Shown: positions 1 through 7,232, counted from the first letter of the stretch. The stretch: 12,734 bases of DNA from Candidatus Hydrogenedentota bacterium (GCA_003552765.1 PUOI01000047.1:1-12734); one strand, 5' to 3'. Translations and numbers: made by a program. Notes: generated by a model not told the origin, from the sequence alone.

Positions 1-60
1 CCACGTGCGGTTGTTGTATCCATTAATCCCGAAAAACACAATCAAGAACGGAAGTCACGG

Positions 61-1689
61 ATGCTTTTTCTAACGCTGCTTGTAATCATATACGTGTTTG
101 TTATGGGCTATTTGGGCTACCGGGGATTCCGGGGCACCCACACCGCCACGGATTACCTTGTCGCGGGGCGGGAGATCCATCCCGTCATCATGGCCTTGTC
201 GTACGGGGCGGCGTTCATCAGCACGTCGGCCGTGGTGGGCTTCGGCGGCGTTGCGGCGGTATACGGACTGGGCATCCTATGGCTGACCGTGCTTAACATT
301 TTCGTGGGCATCTTCGTGGCGTTTGTGTTTCTCGGCAGCCGCACCCGCTATGTCGGCCACCGGCTTGGCGCGCACACCTTTCCGGAACTGCTAGGCAAAC
401 GGTACCAGTCCTCCTTCATCCAAGGGCTCACCGCGATACTGATCCTGCTTTTCATGCCGCTGTATTCCGGGGTGGTGCTCATGGGCGCGTCCAAGTTCAT
501 TGAGGTTCGCTTTGGCGTGGATTACGAGACCGCCTTGTTCTTTTTCGCGGCGCTGGTAGCCATGTATGTGGCCGTGGGCGGCCTGAAGGGCGTGATGTAC
601 GCGGACGCCTTGCAGGGCGGCATCATGCTTACGGGCATGGTCTTGCTACTCGCCATGACGTATGGAAACCTTGGCGGATTCGCAAGCGCGCATGCGCGGC
701 TTACCGAACTGTCGCCCGCAATCGTCGAGATCATGGGGGAGAGGGGCCACCAGGGATGGACGGCCATGCCGGCGTTTGGCAGCGAGATTTGGTGGACGCT
801 CATGTCGAGCATTGTGATCGGCGTGGGTATCGGCGTGCTGGCGCAACCCCAATTGGCCGTGCGCTACATGACCGTGAAAAGCAAGCGCGAACTCAACCGG
901 GCCGTGCTCGTGGGCGGCGTGTTCATCCTATCTCTTACGGGCGGCATCTTCATGACGGGCGCATTGTCCAATCTCTTCTTCCACGACGATCCCGAGATTG
1001 GGCTCATCTCGCTGATGGCGGCCAACCGCGACATCGAGCAGATTATCCCGCTGTTCATCACGAACTACATGCCGGGTTGGCTGGGCGACGTCTTTTTCGT
1101 GAGCCTCATCGCCGCGGCCATGTCCACCGTGTGCAGCCAGTTTCACGCCATGGGCGCCGCGGCGGGCCGGGATTTCTATGAAGACCTTATAAGCCGTGGC
1201 GGCAAGGAAGGCAAGATGCTCGCCGTACGCGCGGGAATCTTCATCACCTTTGTAATGAGCGTGGCCCTGGCCTACATTCTGCCGGTCCACCTCGCGGGGA
1301 TGGGCGCCGCCATCGTGGCCCGCGGCACGGCCATTTTCTTCGGACTGTGCGCGGCGACCTTCATGCCGATGTACGTCGGCGGACTCTATTTCCGCTTTAT
1401 CACCCGCACGGGGGCCATCGCGGGCGCATTGACCGGCTTTGTCATCAGCGCGTTTTGGCTGCTTTTTGTCCACCGGCAGGAGTCATCGGTGCTCTTGCTG
1501 TGCGACTATCTTTTCGGCGTGCCCACCATCGCGGGCGACGCGCGTACAGGGTTCATCCTGTGGGCCGAGGTGGACCCCCTTGTGGTGGCGTTGCCCGCCA
1601 GCATCGCTGTAACCATCGCGGTCTCATGGTTCACACGCCCCCTGCCCGGGACACACCTGGACCACTGCTTCGAAGCGAGGAAATCCTAA
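61..1689 (+). CDS. Sodium:solute symporter (SSS family)
   Basis: A 542-residue, very hydrophobic inner-membrane protein with about 13-14 predicted membrane segments, the usual size for the SSS family (PutP, PanF and SGLT relatives). These carriers use the sodium gradient to import small solutes. Visible family marks are the GGLKGVMYADALQG loop near residues 172-186 (the conserved GG..xV..D..Q signature) and the AAAMSTVCSQ helix at 351-360. In the latter, S355 and T356 sit where the SSS fold places its second sodium site (family knowledge). The ATG at 61 has a GGAAG ribosome site at 50-54, 6 bases upstream. The substrate cannot be read from sequence; a sugar, sugar acid or carboxylate would suit the sugar-type enzymes nearby, but that is inference. 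It converges on the oxidoreductase gene at 1918. The upstream neighbour lies outside the window. Confidence 0.93.
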   Translation: MLFLTLLVIIYVFVMGYLGYRGFRGTHTATDYLVAGREIHPVIMALSYGAAFISTSAVVGFGGVAAVYGLGILWLTVLNIFVGIFVAFVFLGSRTRYVGHRLGAHTFPELLGKRYQSSFIQGLTAILILLFMPLYSGVVLMGASKFIEVRFGVDYETALFFFAALVAMYVAVGGLKGVMYADALQGGIMLTGMVLLLAMTYGNLGGFASAHARLTELSPAIVEIMGERGHQGWTAMPAFGSEIWWTLMSSIVIGVGIGVLAQPQLAVRYMTVKSKRELNRAVLVGGVFILSLTGGIFMTGALSNLFFHDDPEIGLISLMAANRDIEQIIPLFITNYMPGWLGDVFFVSLIAAAMSTVCSQFHAMGAAAGRDFYEDLISRGGKEGKMLAVRAGIFITFVMSVALAYILPVHLAGMGAAIVARGTAIFFGLCAATFMPMYVGGLYFRFITRTGAIAGALTGFVISAFWLLFVHRQESSVLLLCDYLFGVPTIAGDARTGFILWAEVDPLVVALPASIAVTIAVSWFTRPLPGTHLDHCFEARKS

Positions 1690-1814
1690 CTCTTGATCGA
1701 ATCCGCCCCCCGGTGACAATGCCAGGGGATACGCCGCTTCCCGAGCCCAAATAATGGACGCGCGAGAACAGCTTGAGGAAAAACCCAAACCTTACAACGG
1801 CTCCAAATATGAAC

Positions 1815-1848
1815 GCGGCTGGCCCGGTTTATATACCGCGCCAGCCGC
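1815..1848. terminator. Long hairpin between convergent genes, possible bidirectional terminator
   Basis: Bases 1815-1828 (GCGGCTGGCCCGGT) pair with 1835-1848 around a six-base TTATAT loop, giving a 14-bp stem with a single C-C mismatch. It lies 126 bases past the symporter stop and 70 bases past the oxidoreductase stop on the other strand, so it could end both transcripts. Neither strand has a proper T-run: the plus side continues TCCCATTCCC and the minus side GTTCATATTTGG. A classical intrinsic terminator is therefore not proven, and it may instead be an mRNA-stabilising 3' hairpin. The rest of 1690-1917 shows nothing convincing. Confidence 0.45.
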
Positions 1849-1917
1849 TCCCATTCCCGGCTGTCATCTACCTTCAACAGGGAGTCCCTATGACATCAAT
1901 CGCCTCGAAGCTGTAGT

Positions 1918-3225
1918 TCAAACGGTGTCCGGCAACTCAAACGCCGCGCGCCTTGGCATATCAAGGAAGTAGTTGGCGACCTTACTGTTGGTGAACTCCT
2001 CCGCCTCGGGATCCCATTCCAAGACCACGCCGGTCTCTTGGTTCACCTCGCTTACCCAGCGGGCGATATTGGCGAGATGACACACGCTCGCCGAGCGATG
2101 ACCTGCTTCCACGGGCGCCACGGGATCCGTGTGATCGCGGATACAGTCCAGCCAGTTATGGAAGTGGTGCTCGCTGTGGTAAAGCTCTATCTCTGGGTCT
2201 TCTAGGGGCTCCTGCATCAACTCAGGCGGATCCGAGTCGAAATGGTTGCGGTCCACTTCGATCGTTCCATCCTCGCCAATGAACTCGCAGCCAAACTTGG
2301 GAGCTCCCGTGAATTCCATTTCGGTTCCATTTGGATAGCGCATATGGATGATGGGGGCACGGGGACCTTGGTGGCGTCCGGCTGGATCCTCATCCGTGCT
2401 GTACTGGCGTTCGAAGGGCTCGCCTTCGGCCCAGATCTCCACTGGCCCGCTATCATCCATGCCCAGGCCCCATTGCACCATGTCGAGGCCGTGCGTGCCG
2501 CCGTCGGTCATGTCTCCGCCCGAGAACGGCCACACCGTGGACCAGCTCGGCTGGGAACGGTTGTCGAACACGGTGAAATTGTAGGGATGCATCGGCGCGG
2601 GGCCAAGCCAGAGATCCCAGTCCACGTGATCCGGGATGGGCTCGGCCTTGTGGGCGAACTCCACCGGGCTGTGGTAATTGTACGCCAATACCTTGGTGAT
2701 ATTACCGATGGACCCGTTGCGCACATGGGTGCAGGCGTCGTACTCGCGCTGTCCAGAGCGTTGCTGGCTGCCGGTCTGGAAGATGACGTCGTATTTCCGT
2801 ACGGCCTCCACCATCAATTGGCCTTCCCGGATGGTGTTGGAGATGGCCTTTTCGCAGAAGATGTGCTTGCCGGCTTGGGCCGCGTGAATCGTGTTCAATG
2901 CGTGCCAGTGCAGCGGCGTGCTGATAATCACGGCGTCGATGTCATTCCGCTCCAGAAGCTCCCGGTAATCGGTATAGATATCGGGATCTCCCACATTACC
3001 GGCCACATTTTCCGCGGCTTCCCGGTCCACGTCGGCGATGGCGGCGATCTCGACACCGTCGTAGCCGTGGAAGTCCCGCGTCAACCCGGCGCCCCGGTTG
3101 CCGACGCCGATGCTACCAATCACAATGCGGTCATTGGCGCCAAAGACGGCGCCTCTCGTCATCGCGCCAGCCACAATCGCCGCTCCGGCTGTGCTTCCCA
3201 GAAATTGTCGTCTTGTCACATTCAT
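1918..3225 (-). CDS. Tat-exported Gfo/Idh/MocA family oxidoreductase
   Basis: A 435-residue predicted NAD(P)-dependent oxidoreductase. The N-terminus is a twin-arginine signal (RRQFLG at residues 5-10, then an Ala/Gly-rich hydrophobic stretch to about 28), so export of the folded, cofactor-bound enzyme is predicted. The Rossmann part has GVGNRG at 40-45, and D65 at the end of strand 2, which favours NAD. The usual EKP motif reads EKA at 125-127, keeping K126. The C-terminal part has DGGTH at 241-245 followed by GLD, and a PVAPVEAGHRSA stretch near the end, both typical of planctomycete-type members. A GGAGGAG ribosome site at 3235-3241, 9 bases from the ATG, fixes the start. Relatives act on sugars, inositols or sugar acids; the substrate here is unknown. 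Confidence 0.92.
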   Translation of the reverse strand: MNVTRRQFLGSTAGAAIVAGAMTRGAVFGANDRIVIGSIGVGNRGAGLTRDFHGYDGVEIAAIADVDREAAENVAGNVGDPDIYTDYRELLERNDIDAVIISTPLHWHALNTIHAAQAGKHIFCEKAISNTIREGQLMVEAVRKYDVIFQTGSQQRSGQREYDACTHVRNGSIGNITKVLAYNYHSPVEFAHKAEPIPDHVDWDLWLGPAPMHPYNFTVFDNRSQPSWSTVWPFSGGDMTDGGTHGLDMVQWGLGMDDSGPVEIWAEGEPFERQYSTDEDPAGRHQGPRAPIIHMRYPNGTEMEFTGAPKFGCEFIGEDGTIEVDRNHFDSDPPELMQEPLEDPEIELYHSEHHFHNWLDCIRDHTDPVAPVEAGHRSASVCHLANIARWVSEVNQETGVVLEWDPEAEEFTNSKVANYFLDMPRRAAFELPDTV

Positions 3226-3539
3226 GGTGGTTTGCTCCTCCGGTTGTACCCTACAGTTTAGCTCTGTGGCATCCCTTCAACATCCGATTGTAAATGACCG
3301 GAACCGTCTGAATCAATAGGACACCGCGCTTTGATTAATTTTTATAGTCGAAGGAAGTGTTTAACGATACCTGTCGCTGCCTCAAGGCCGGGCGATGCGG
3401 CATACTGGGCTAAAATGGATGGGGAAGGCAAGCACGCAATCTTGGACATCTGTCTTGAAACGGCGCTATCAATCTGTTACGTTCGAGAAGAATCTGGCTT
3501 ATCAATTTGCGCGCCTGGCATCCCTCCATGGACTGTATC
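3226..3539. other. Divergent intergenic region (314 bases)
   Basis: This gap separates the divergent oxidoreductase (-) and DUF2400 (+) genes. It holds the minus-strand promoter and ribosome site described separately. For the plus-strand gene I see only a weak promoter candidate, TTGAAA (3455-3460) with TACGTT 17 bases later. Two similar short stretches, TATCAATCTG near 3467 and TATCAATTTG near 3500, are too short to call an operator. Reading frames across the gap look like chance frames. Confidence 0.4.
3287..3316 (-). promoter_or_regulatory. Candidate sigma70-type promoter for the oxidoreductase gene
   Basis: On the minus strand TTGATT (3311-3316) and TACAAT (3287-3292) are separated by 18 bases, matching TTGACA and TATAAT at 4 and 5 of 6 positions. 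It lies about 62 bases upstream of the ATG at 3225, leaving a plausible leader with the GGAGGAG ribosome site. This is consensus matching only. Confidence 0.35.
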
Positions 3540-4361
3540 ATGCCGATCTTTGAGCAACCGTCGCGTCATTTCTTGCTGGAAAAGCTGTACGAATGCTTCA
3601 ACCAGCGCGCCTACGTGGAACCTGACCCGCTCCAGATGGTGTTGGAGTACCAGGAGCCGGCTGACCGGGAAATCGTCGGGCTTATCGCCGCATCCCTGGC
3701 CTTTGGCAACGTCAAGCAAATCCTTGCCAGCATCGGCCAGATCCTGCCCGCGCTTGGTTCTCCCTCCCGGCATCTCGCCGAGACAGCGCCCAAATCCATA
3801 CAGCGGCGGTTTCGGGATTTCCGGCACCGTTATGTCTCGGGGGATGACCTGGCCAGACTGTTGTGCGGGATTCAGCGGGTTCGCGCGGAGTATGGCTCGT
3901 TGGAGGCCTGTTTCGTCCGCGCCTTGCGCGCCAGGGATGAGGATGTAGTGACGGCGCTGGGAAGTTTGGTTGATGCGTTGTGCGTGGAGCCGGCGAGGCC
4001 CAATTTTCTGTTGCCCCACCCCGCGCGGGGCAGCGCGTGCAAACGGCACCACCTTTACCTGCGTTGGATGGTGCGCCGGGACGAGGTGGATCCCGGCGGA
4101 TGGGACCGCGTGGAACCAGCGGTATTAATGGTTCCGCTGGACACCCACATGCACCGGCTGGCCCGGCGGATGGGCCTGTCGCAAAGGCGGCAAGCCGACG
4201 CCCGGACGGTGCGGGAGATCACGCAAGGATTCCGCCAGTGGGCGCCCGGCGATCCCGTACGCTACGATTTCGCCTTGACTCGCCTTGGGATACGCCGGGA
4301 AACCCGCACGGAGGAGTTCCTCGCCGCGTGGACTCACGCCGCCGAGCCGCTTCCCATGTGA
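3540..4361 (+). CDS. DUF2400 / TIGR02757 family protein, HhH-GPD glycosylase-like
   Basis: A 273-residue cytoplasmic protein of the TIGR02757 (DUF2400) family, whose function is not established. Recognisable parts are the N-terminal HFLLEKLYECFN and DPLQMVL stretches, DREIVGLIAASLAFGNVKQI, the SACKRHHLYLRWMV segment with K168, and VPLDTHMHRLARRMGL with D201. The last segment resembles the VDTHVxRVxxRLGL stretch after the catalytic Asp in helix-hairpin-helix DNA glycosylases, so a DNA- or base-binding role is plausible (inference). Start codons at 3507 (TTG), 3528 and 3540 (ATG) are all possible. None has a good ribosome site, and 3540 gives the N-terminus closest to relatives as I recall them. 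It converges on the aldolase gene with 9 bases between the stops. Confidence 0.85.
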   Translation: MPIFEQPSRHFLLEKLYECFNQRAYVEPDPLQMVLEYQEPADREIVGLIAASLAFGNVKQILASIGQILPALGSPSRHLAETAPKSIQRRFRDFRHRYVSGDDLARLLCGIQRVRAEYGSLEACFVRALRARDEDVVTALGSLVDALCVEPARPNFLLPHPARGSACKRHHLYLRWMVRRDEVDPGGWDRVEPAVLMVPLDTHMHRLARRMGLSQRRQADARTVREITQGFRQWAPGDPVRYDFALTRLGIRRETRTEEFLAAWTHAAEPLPM

Positions 4362-4370
4362 TGCCGCCGC

Positions 4371-5027
4371 CTATTCCTCTTGCCGGAACCGGGCCACGGC
4401 ATGGGCGAACGCGTGGGCGTTCGAGGTGATGGCAGTGTAGTCCTTGCTTTCGACGGCGCGTTTCCCCGCCAGGTTCGCGCCCACGGCCAAGGCCGCCGCC
4501 CCCGCACGGAGATAGGCGGCCACATTGTTGAGCTTAACGCCTCCGCCGGGAACCAAGGGGACCTGGGGAAACGGTTCCTGCAGGACCTCGATGTACTCGG
4601 GGCCGCCCAGACTCGCGGGAAACACCTTGACCATATCCGCTCCGCTTTGCCACGCGTGAAAGACCTCCGTGGGCGTGTAGGCTCCACACATGATGGGAAC
4701 GCCGCAACGCTGCGTCACCGCGATGACTTCCGGGGTGGCGATGGGCGTGACGATGTATTGCGCGCCAGACAGCACTGCCATGCGGCATATCTGGCCGTCA
4801 ACCACTGCACTGGCCCCTAGCAACGCCTCGGTTCCCTTGAGATGCTCCGAGGCCATTTCAAGGCAGCGCAATGCGTCCGGTGTCGTCAGGGTCACCTCCA
4901 AACAGCGCACACCACCTTCGATGACCGCGTCCACCACGTGCAAGAAGGCATCGCAATTGGTTTCCGCCCGTACAACAGCGGTGATGCAGTGATGCCGAAG
5001 AAATACCAACGCTTCATTCTTATTCAC
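4371..5027 (-). CDS. eda: KDPG/KHG-type aldolase (Eda family)
   Basis: A 218-residue class I aldolase of the family that splits 2-keto-3-deoxy-6-phosphogluconate or 4-hydroxy-2-oxoglutarate into pyruvate plus an aldehyde; family members are trimeric TIM barrels. Visible are E44 in LEVTLTT (E45 of E. coli Eda), K134 in MVKVFPA (Schiff-base K133) and the VPGGGV phosphate-loop region near 159-164. Two Eda positions differ: Arg49 is Thr48 and Thr161 is Gly161. Substrate identity is therefore uncertain, and KDPGal or another keto-deoxy acid is possible. The frame is open up to an ATG at 5063, but the GTG at 5027 has an AGGAG ribosome site 7-8 bases upstream and gives the normal N-terminus. It may serve catabolism of sugar acids. 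Confidence 0.9.
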   Translation of the reverse strand: MNKNEALVFLRHHCITAVVRAETNCDAFLHVVDAVIEGGVRCLEVTLTTPDALRCLEMASEHLKGTEALLGASAVVDGQICRMAVLSGAQYIVTPIATPEVIAVTQRCGVPIMCGAYTPTEVFHAWQSGADMVKVFPASLGGPEYIEVLQEPFPQVPLVPGGGVKLNNVAAYLRAGAAALAVGANLAGKRAVESKDYTAITSNAHAFAHAVARFRQEE

Positions 5028-5157
5028 AAGCCGCTCTCCTTCCCTTTGACGCCAATACGTCATGATAACACCATAAACCGCTATTCCATTTCAACAAAGA
5101 GAAATGGGTTCATGTATCCGTAAAATGAGGAAGCAAGAGAGGCGTGCAAGAAAGAGG

Positions 5158-5180
5158 GGCTGGCAGACGCTTGGCCAGCC
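5158..5180 (-). terminator. Hairpin downstream of the lipoprotein gene, candidate terminator
   Basis: GGCTGGC (5158-5164) and GCCAGCC (5174-5180) form a perfect 7-bp stem with a 9-base loop, 123 bases past the minus-strand lipoprotein stop. On the minus strand the stem is followed by CCTCTTTCTTG, a poor T-run, so termination is possible but not certain. The rest of the gap 5028-5302 shows no convincing gene. A basic plus-strand frame at 5104-5334 looks like chance. Confidence 0.38.
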
Positions 5181-5302
5181 AAAAAGCAGGAAATGCGTGT
5201 CTATCGCATCCACAACCGGGAAATGGCGGAGCGGGCCATCGCGGGAAATTCCGGGGCTGCTCCGCGCCGCCGCCATGTGTCCCGTAAAACGAGTATTCGG
5301 CC

Positions 5303-6334
5303 CTACAACTCTCCAGGGGTGCGCCGGCGGATGACGAGGCTGTCGTGGGCGGCGTGATAGCCGTACTCAGGCCGCAGCCATTGACGGATGAGCAGGTCCA
5401 TGGCGGCGCCGACGGGCACATCACGAAACACGGCGGGGGTTACCGGCAACTCCTCAAGGCCTGGCTCGGCCACGACGCGCACGCCAAGCTGGCGGGACAA
5501 AGAGGGCAATACTTCGGCCAACGGCGTGGCGCCGGGAAGCATGCGAATCTGGTTGGGCCGTGTGGGCGGTTCCGGCAGATACACGGTAACGCGTTGGTCG
5601 AGCATGGCTTCCTGATGCTGATCCAACGCGGGCCGGTTCAACAGCATATCGCTTTGGTGGCCTTGAGCGCCAGAATACAGGAAGATGTAATCCTCTGAGC
5701 TGTCCACGAAAAAGTTCGCTACGCGAGCCGACTTCAGCAGGGCTTCAAGGGCGGTTGACAGCGGCATGGCGCCCAAGGCGATTTCCCCGCTTCGGGCCTC
5801 GGCCACCTCGTTGTCCGCCACGATGGTCACTCCGGTGGCTTGACTTATCCAAGCCAAGCCCATGAAGAGCGGAGTCCCCGCGCCGAACGCGATCTGGGTT
5901 TCGATGCCCTCGTGGGCGCTATGTAGCTGCCCTTCCAGGCTTACGTTGGTCAGCGCCTGATATTCGGCGGGAAAAAGGAACGTATAGTAGGGGGTAACCT
6001 CGGCCGCCAAGTCCGCTTGTTCCGAAAGCTGAGATACGACGGCTTGAGGCTCGGCTCGGTTGAAGCTCACTTCCCCCAGCGGCTCCTCTTCGAGACCGCC
6101 CATGAGGACCACACTGCCGCCCGCCGCGCCCGCATGGCGTATGGTCTCGCCAAGCCGGGCATTTGGGGAATTGTAGGTGACCCGCCCATCTCCCGTGACA
6201 GCGGGACCTTGGGCGGTCTCTTCTTCATTGGGCACGGTGGCGCACCCCGCAAAAGCCGCGATGGCAAGCGGCGCCAACAGATAGGAGAATACACTGAGCC
6301 TGTAACCCGAACTTGGCCTCATCGCTATGTCCAA
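5303..6334 (-). CDS. Putative lipoprotein with three STN/secretin-N-like repeats
   Basis: A 343-residue protein I cannot assign to a named family. Residues 12-30 form a hydrophobic signal ending in FAGC with C31, a slightly unusual lipobox (Phe at -3). Ala at +2 would fit outer-membrane sorting. After an acidic linker come three similar alpha/beta units, roughly residues 58-121, 152-220 and 267-337. Each has a helix, a VVLMGG, VTIVAD or VRVVAE type strand, a second helix with a pattern such as PLSTALEALL, and a final strand (YIFLYS, SLVIRR). That pattern resembles the short STN domains at the N-termini of secretins and TonB-dependent receptors, but no secretin pore follows. The TTG start is chosen because AGGAGG (6340-6345) lies 5 bases away; an in-frame ATG at 6322 is 17 bases away. 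A periplasmic adaptor or secretin-pilotin-like role is speculation. Confidence 0.75.
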   Translation of the reverse strand: MDIAMRPSSGYRLSVFSYLLAPLAIAAFAGCATVPNEEETAQGPAVTGDGRVTYNSPNARLGETIRHAGAAGGSVVLMGGLEEEPLGEVSFNRAEPQAVVSQLSEQADLAAEVTPYYTFLFPAEYQALTNVSLEGQLHSAHEGIETQIAFGAGTPLFMGLAWISQATGVTIVADNEVAEARSGEIALGAMPLSTALEALLKSARVANFFVDSSEDYIFLYSGAQGHQSDMLLNRPALDQHQEAMLDQRVTVYLPEPPTRPNQIRMLPGATPLAEVLPSLSRQLGVRVVAEPGLEELPVTPAVFRDVPVGAAMDLLIRQWLRPEYGYHAAHDSLVIRRRTPGEL

Positions 6335-6339
6335 AACGT

Positions 6340-6345
6340 CCTCCT
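6340..6345 (-). promoter_or_regulatory. Ribosome binding site deciding a TTG start
   Basis: On the minus strand AGGAGG sits 5 bases before TTG (6334-6332) and 17 bases before the next in-frame ATG. That makes TTG the likely start of the lipoprotein gene. Confidence 0.7.
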
Positions 6346-6457
6346 GGATTCGCGATGACCGGCGTCTCCCGGCGCATCGCGCATTTGATTTTGGTTATAC
6401 TGTACCACGTACGTTAATCCGTTGGATCGTCGAGAAGTTTCGTGGAAAACCCGCGGA

Positions 6458-6573
6458 TCCCCAATCGCTGATACAGCAGACTCACCCAATGGGTGACGGA
6501 GTCTCGCCGGCGTCTATTGCCCCCTGGAACGCCGCGATACGGTTCTTGCGAATCCCTGTCCGGCGATTGGGGG
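6458..6573. other. 116-base folded element, candidate structured RNA or small inverted-repeat element
   Basis: The ends 6458-6470 and 6561-6573 pair as a 13-bp helix (10 perfect Watson-Crick pairs in a row, CCCCAATCGC with GCGATTGGGG, plus G-C and two G-T pairs). Inside are three hairpins. The first is 6478-6487 with 6491-6504 (AGACTCACCC, with a four-base bulge on the right arm). The second is 6508-6513 with 6529-6534 (CGGCGT/ACGCCG). The third is 6541-6545 with 6550-6555 (GGTTC/GAATCC, one bulge). Together they make a closed multi-branch fold in the gap between divergent genes. It could be a small RNA, a leader structure or a remnant of a miniature inverted-repeat element; no target duplication is evident. 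The strand is not determined. Confidence 0.4.
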
Positions 6574-6584
6574 CTTAGACCGTC

Positions 6585-6614
6585 TTGTCAAGGGGGTTCA
6601 AGGAGTTCTATACT
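6585..6614 (+). promoter_or_regulatory. Sigma70-type promoter for the 6622 gene
   Basis: TTGTCA (6585-6590) and TATACT (6609-6614) are spaced by 18 bases, each matching consensus at 5 of 6 positions. This is the best promoter in the window. The expected transcription start, about 7 bases past the -10 box, falls at 6620-6622, on or next to the ATG at 6622, which points to a leaderless message. Confidence 0.55.
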
Positions 6615-6621
6615 ATATTTC

Positions 6622-7206
6622 ATGCGTACTGTTTGTATAGCCATTCTGCTGGTGGCCGGAGCCGCTGAGGCGGACGAAGCCCGGGAAACGCACATTGTCA
6701 CACTCACGAACGGCAATGTGTATTACGGGTTTATCGAGTCCGCCGATGACAGACTTATCCGTCTCGAACTCGACCGGCCATGGGATCCCGGAAGGATTCG
6801 AACCATCAACCGCGACCGGATTGTTTCCATCGATCCAGAGTCTTCCCGCGCCCGTGACCGGCGTATCCGGGAGGGGTGGGAGGCGCTAGGCCGGGAGCAA
6901 GTCCAGACCACGGAAGGCAAGCAGTGGCTTCCCCGCGACGAAGTCCGATTCGCCCAACGCGCCCGTGAGATGGCGCGGGAGGAACGAGAGGCGGGCGAGG
7001 GCGCGCCCGTGGACGTCACGGCCCTTGAGTTCCCTGAAGTGGAACTGGATGAGGCGGAGCCTGCTCCCGAGATACGGGAGGAGGACACCGCGTCTTTCAC
7101 CCAGGATATGGCGATTCTGATTGACCTCTGGGGGCTGCACGCCGCCATCTCCGTTGCAGGGCTCCTGGCGGTGACGTTAATAACCCGCTATATGATACTG
7201 CGGTGA
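6622..7206 (+). CDS. Hypothetical envelope protein with signal peptide and C-terminal membrane anchor
   Basis: A 194-residue protein of unknown function. Residues 1-17 (MRTVCIAILLVAGAAEA) look like a short signal peptide cleaved before DEA. Residues 22-72 are beta-rich, starting THIVTLTNGNVYYGFIE, reminiscent of small Sm-like or SH3-like barrel domains often seen in planctomycete hypothetical proteins (a weak resemblance). An Arg/Glu-rich, probably helical stretch and an acidic linker (about 115-165) lead to one membrane helix at about 166-193 ending RYMILR. The topology would be a periplasmic domain tethered by its C-terminus. The frame is open back to a GTG at 6493, but that extension is not signal-like and runs through the promoter. 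An AAGGAG at 6599-6604 is 17 bases away, too far for normal use. It probably forms an operon with the HAD gene. Confidence 0.75.
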   Translation: MRTVCIAILLVAGAAEADEARETHIVTLTNGNVYYGFIESADDRLIRLELDRPWDPGRIRTINRDRIVSIDPESSRARDRRIREGWEALGREQVQTTEGKQWLPRDEVRFAQRAREMAREEREAGEGAPVDVTALEFPEVELDEAEPAPEIREEDTASFTQDMAILIDLWGLHAAISVAGLLAVTLITRYMILR

Positions 7207-7232
7207 ATGATCCCGGACGTGAGGGCGGGATG

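Noticed and set aside
1754..1972. A 72-codon plus-strand frame after the symporter.
   Set aside because: It runs through the intergenic hairpin and into the antisense of the oxidoreductase. No motif or ribosome site.
2242..3261. A 339-codon plus-strand frame.
   Set aside because: It mirrors the Gfo/Idh oxidoreductase on the opposite strand, which has a Tat signal, a Rossmann motif and a strong ribosome site.
5104..5334. A small basic plus-strand frame in the gap after the lipoprotein gene.
   Set aside because: No family resemblance and no ribosome site, it crosses the candidate terminator hairpin, and it ends inside the antisense of the lipoprotein.
6781..6812. Minus-strand GGTTCGAATCC followed by CGGGATCCCA looks like the T-arm and acceptor end of a tRNA.
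   Set aside because: The T-stem has a mismatch, no matching 5' acceptor strand or anticodon arm lies at the right distance, and the stretch is inside a supported coding region.
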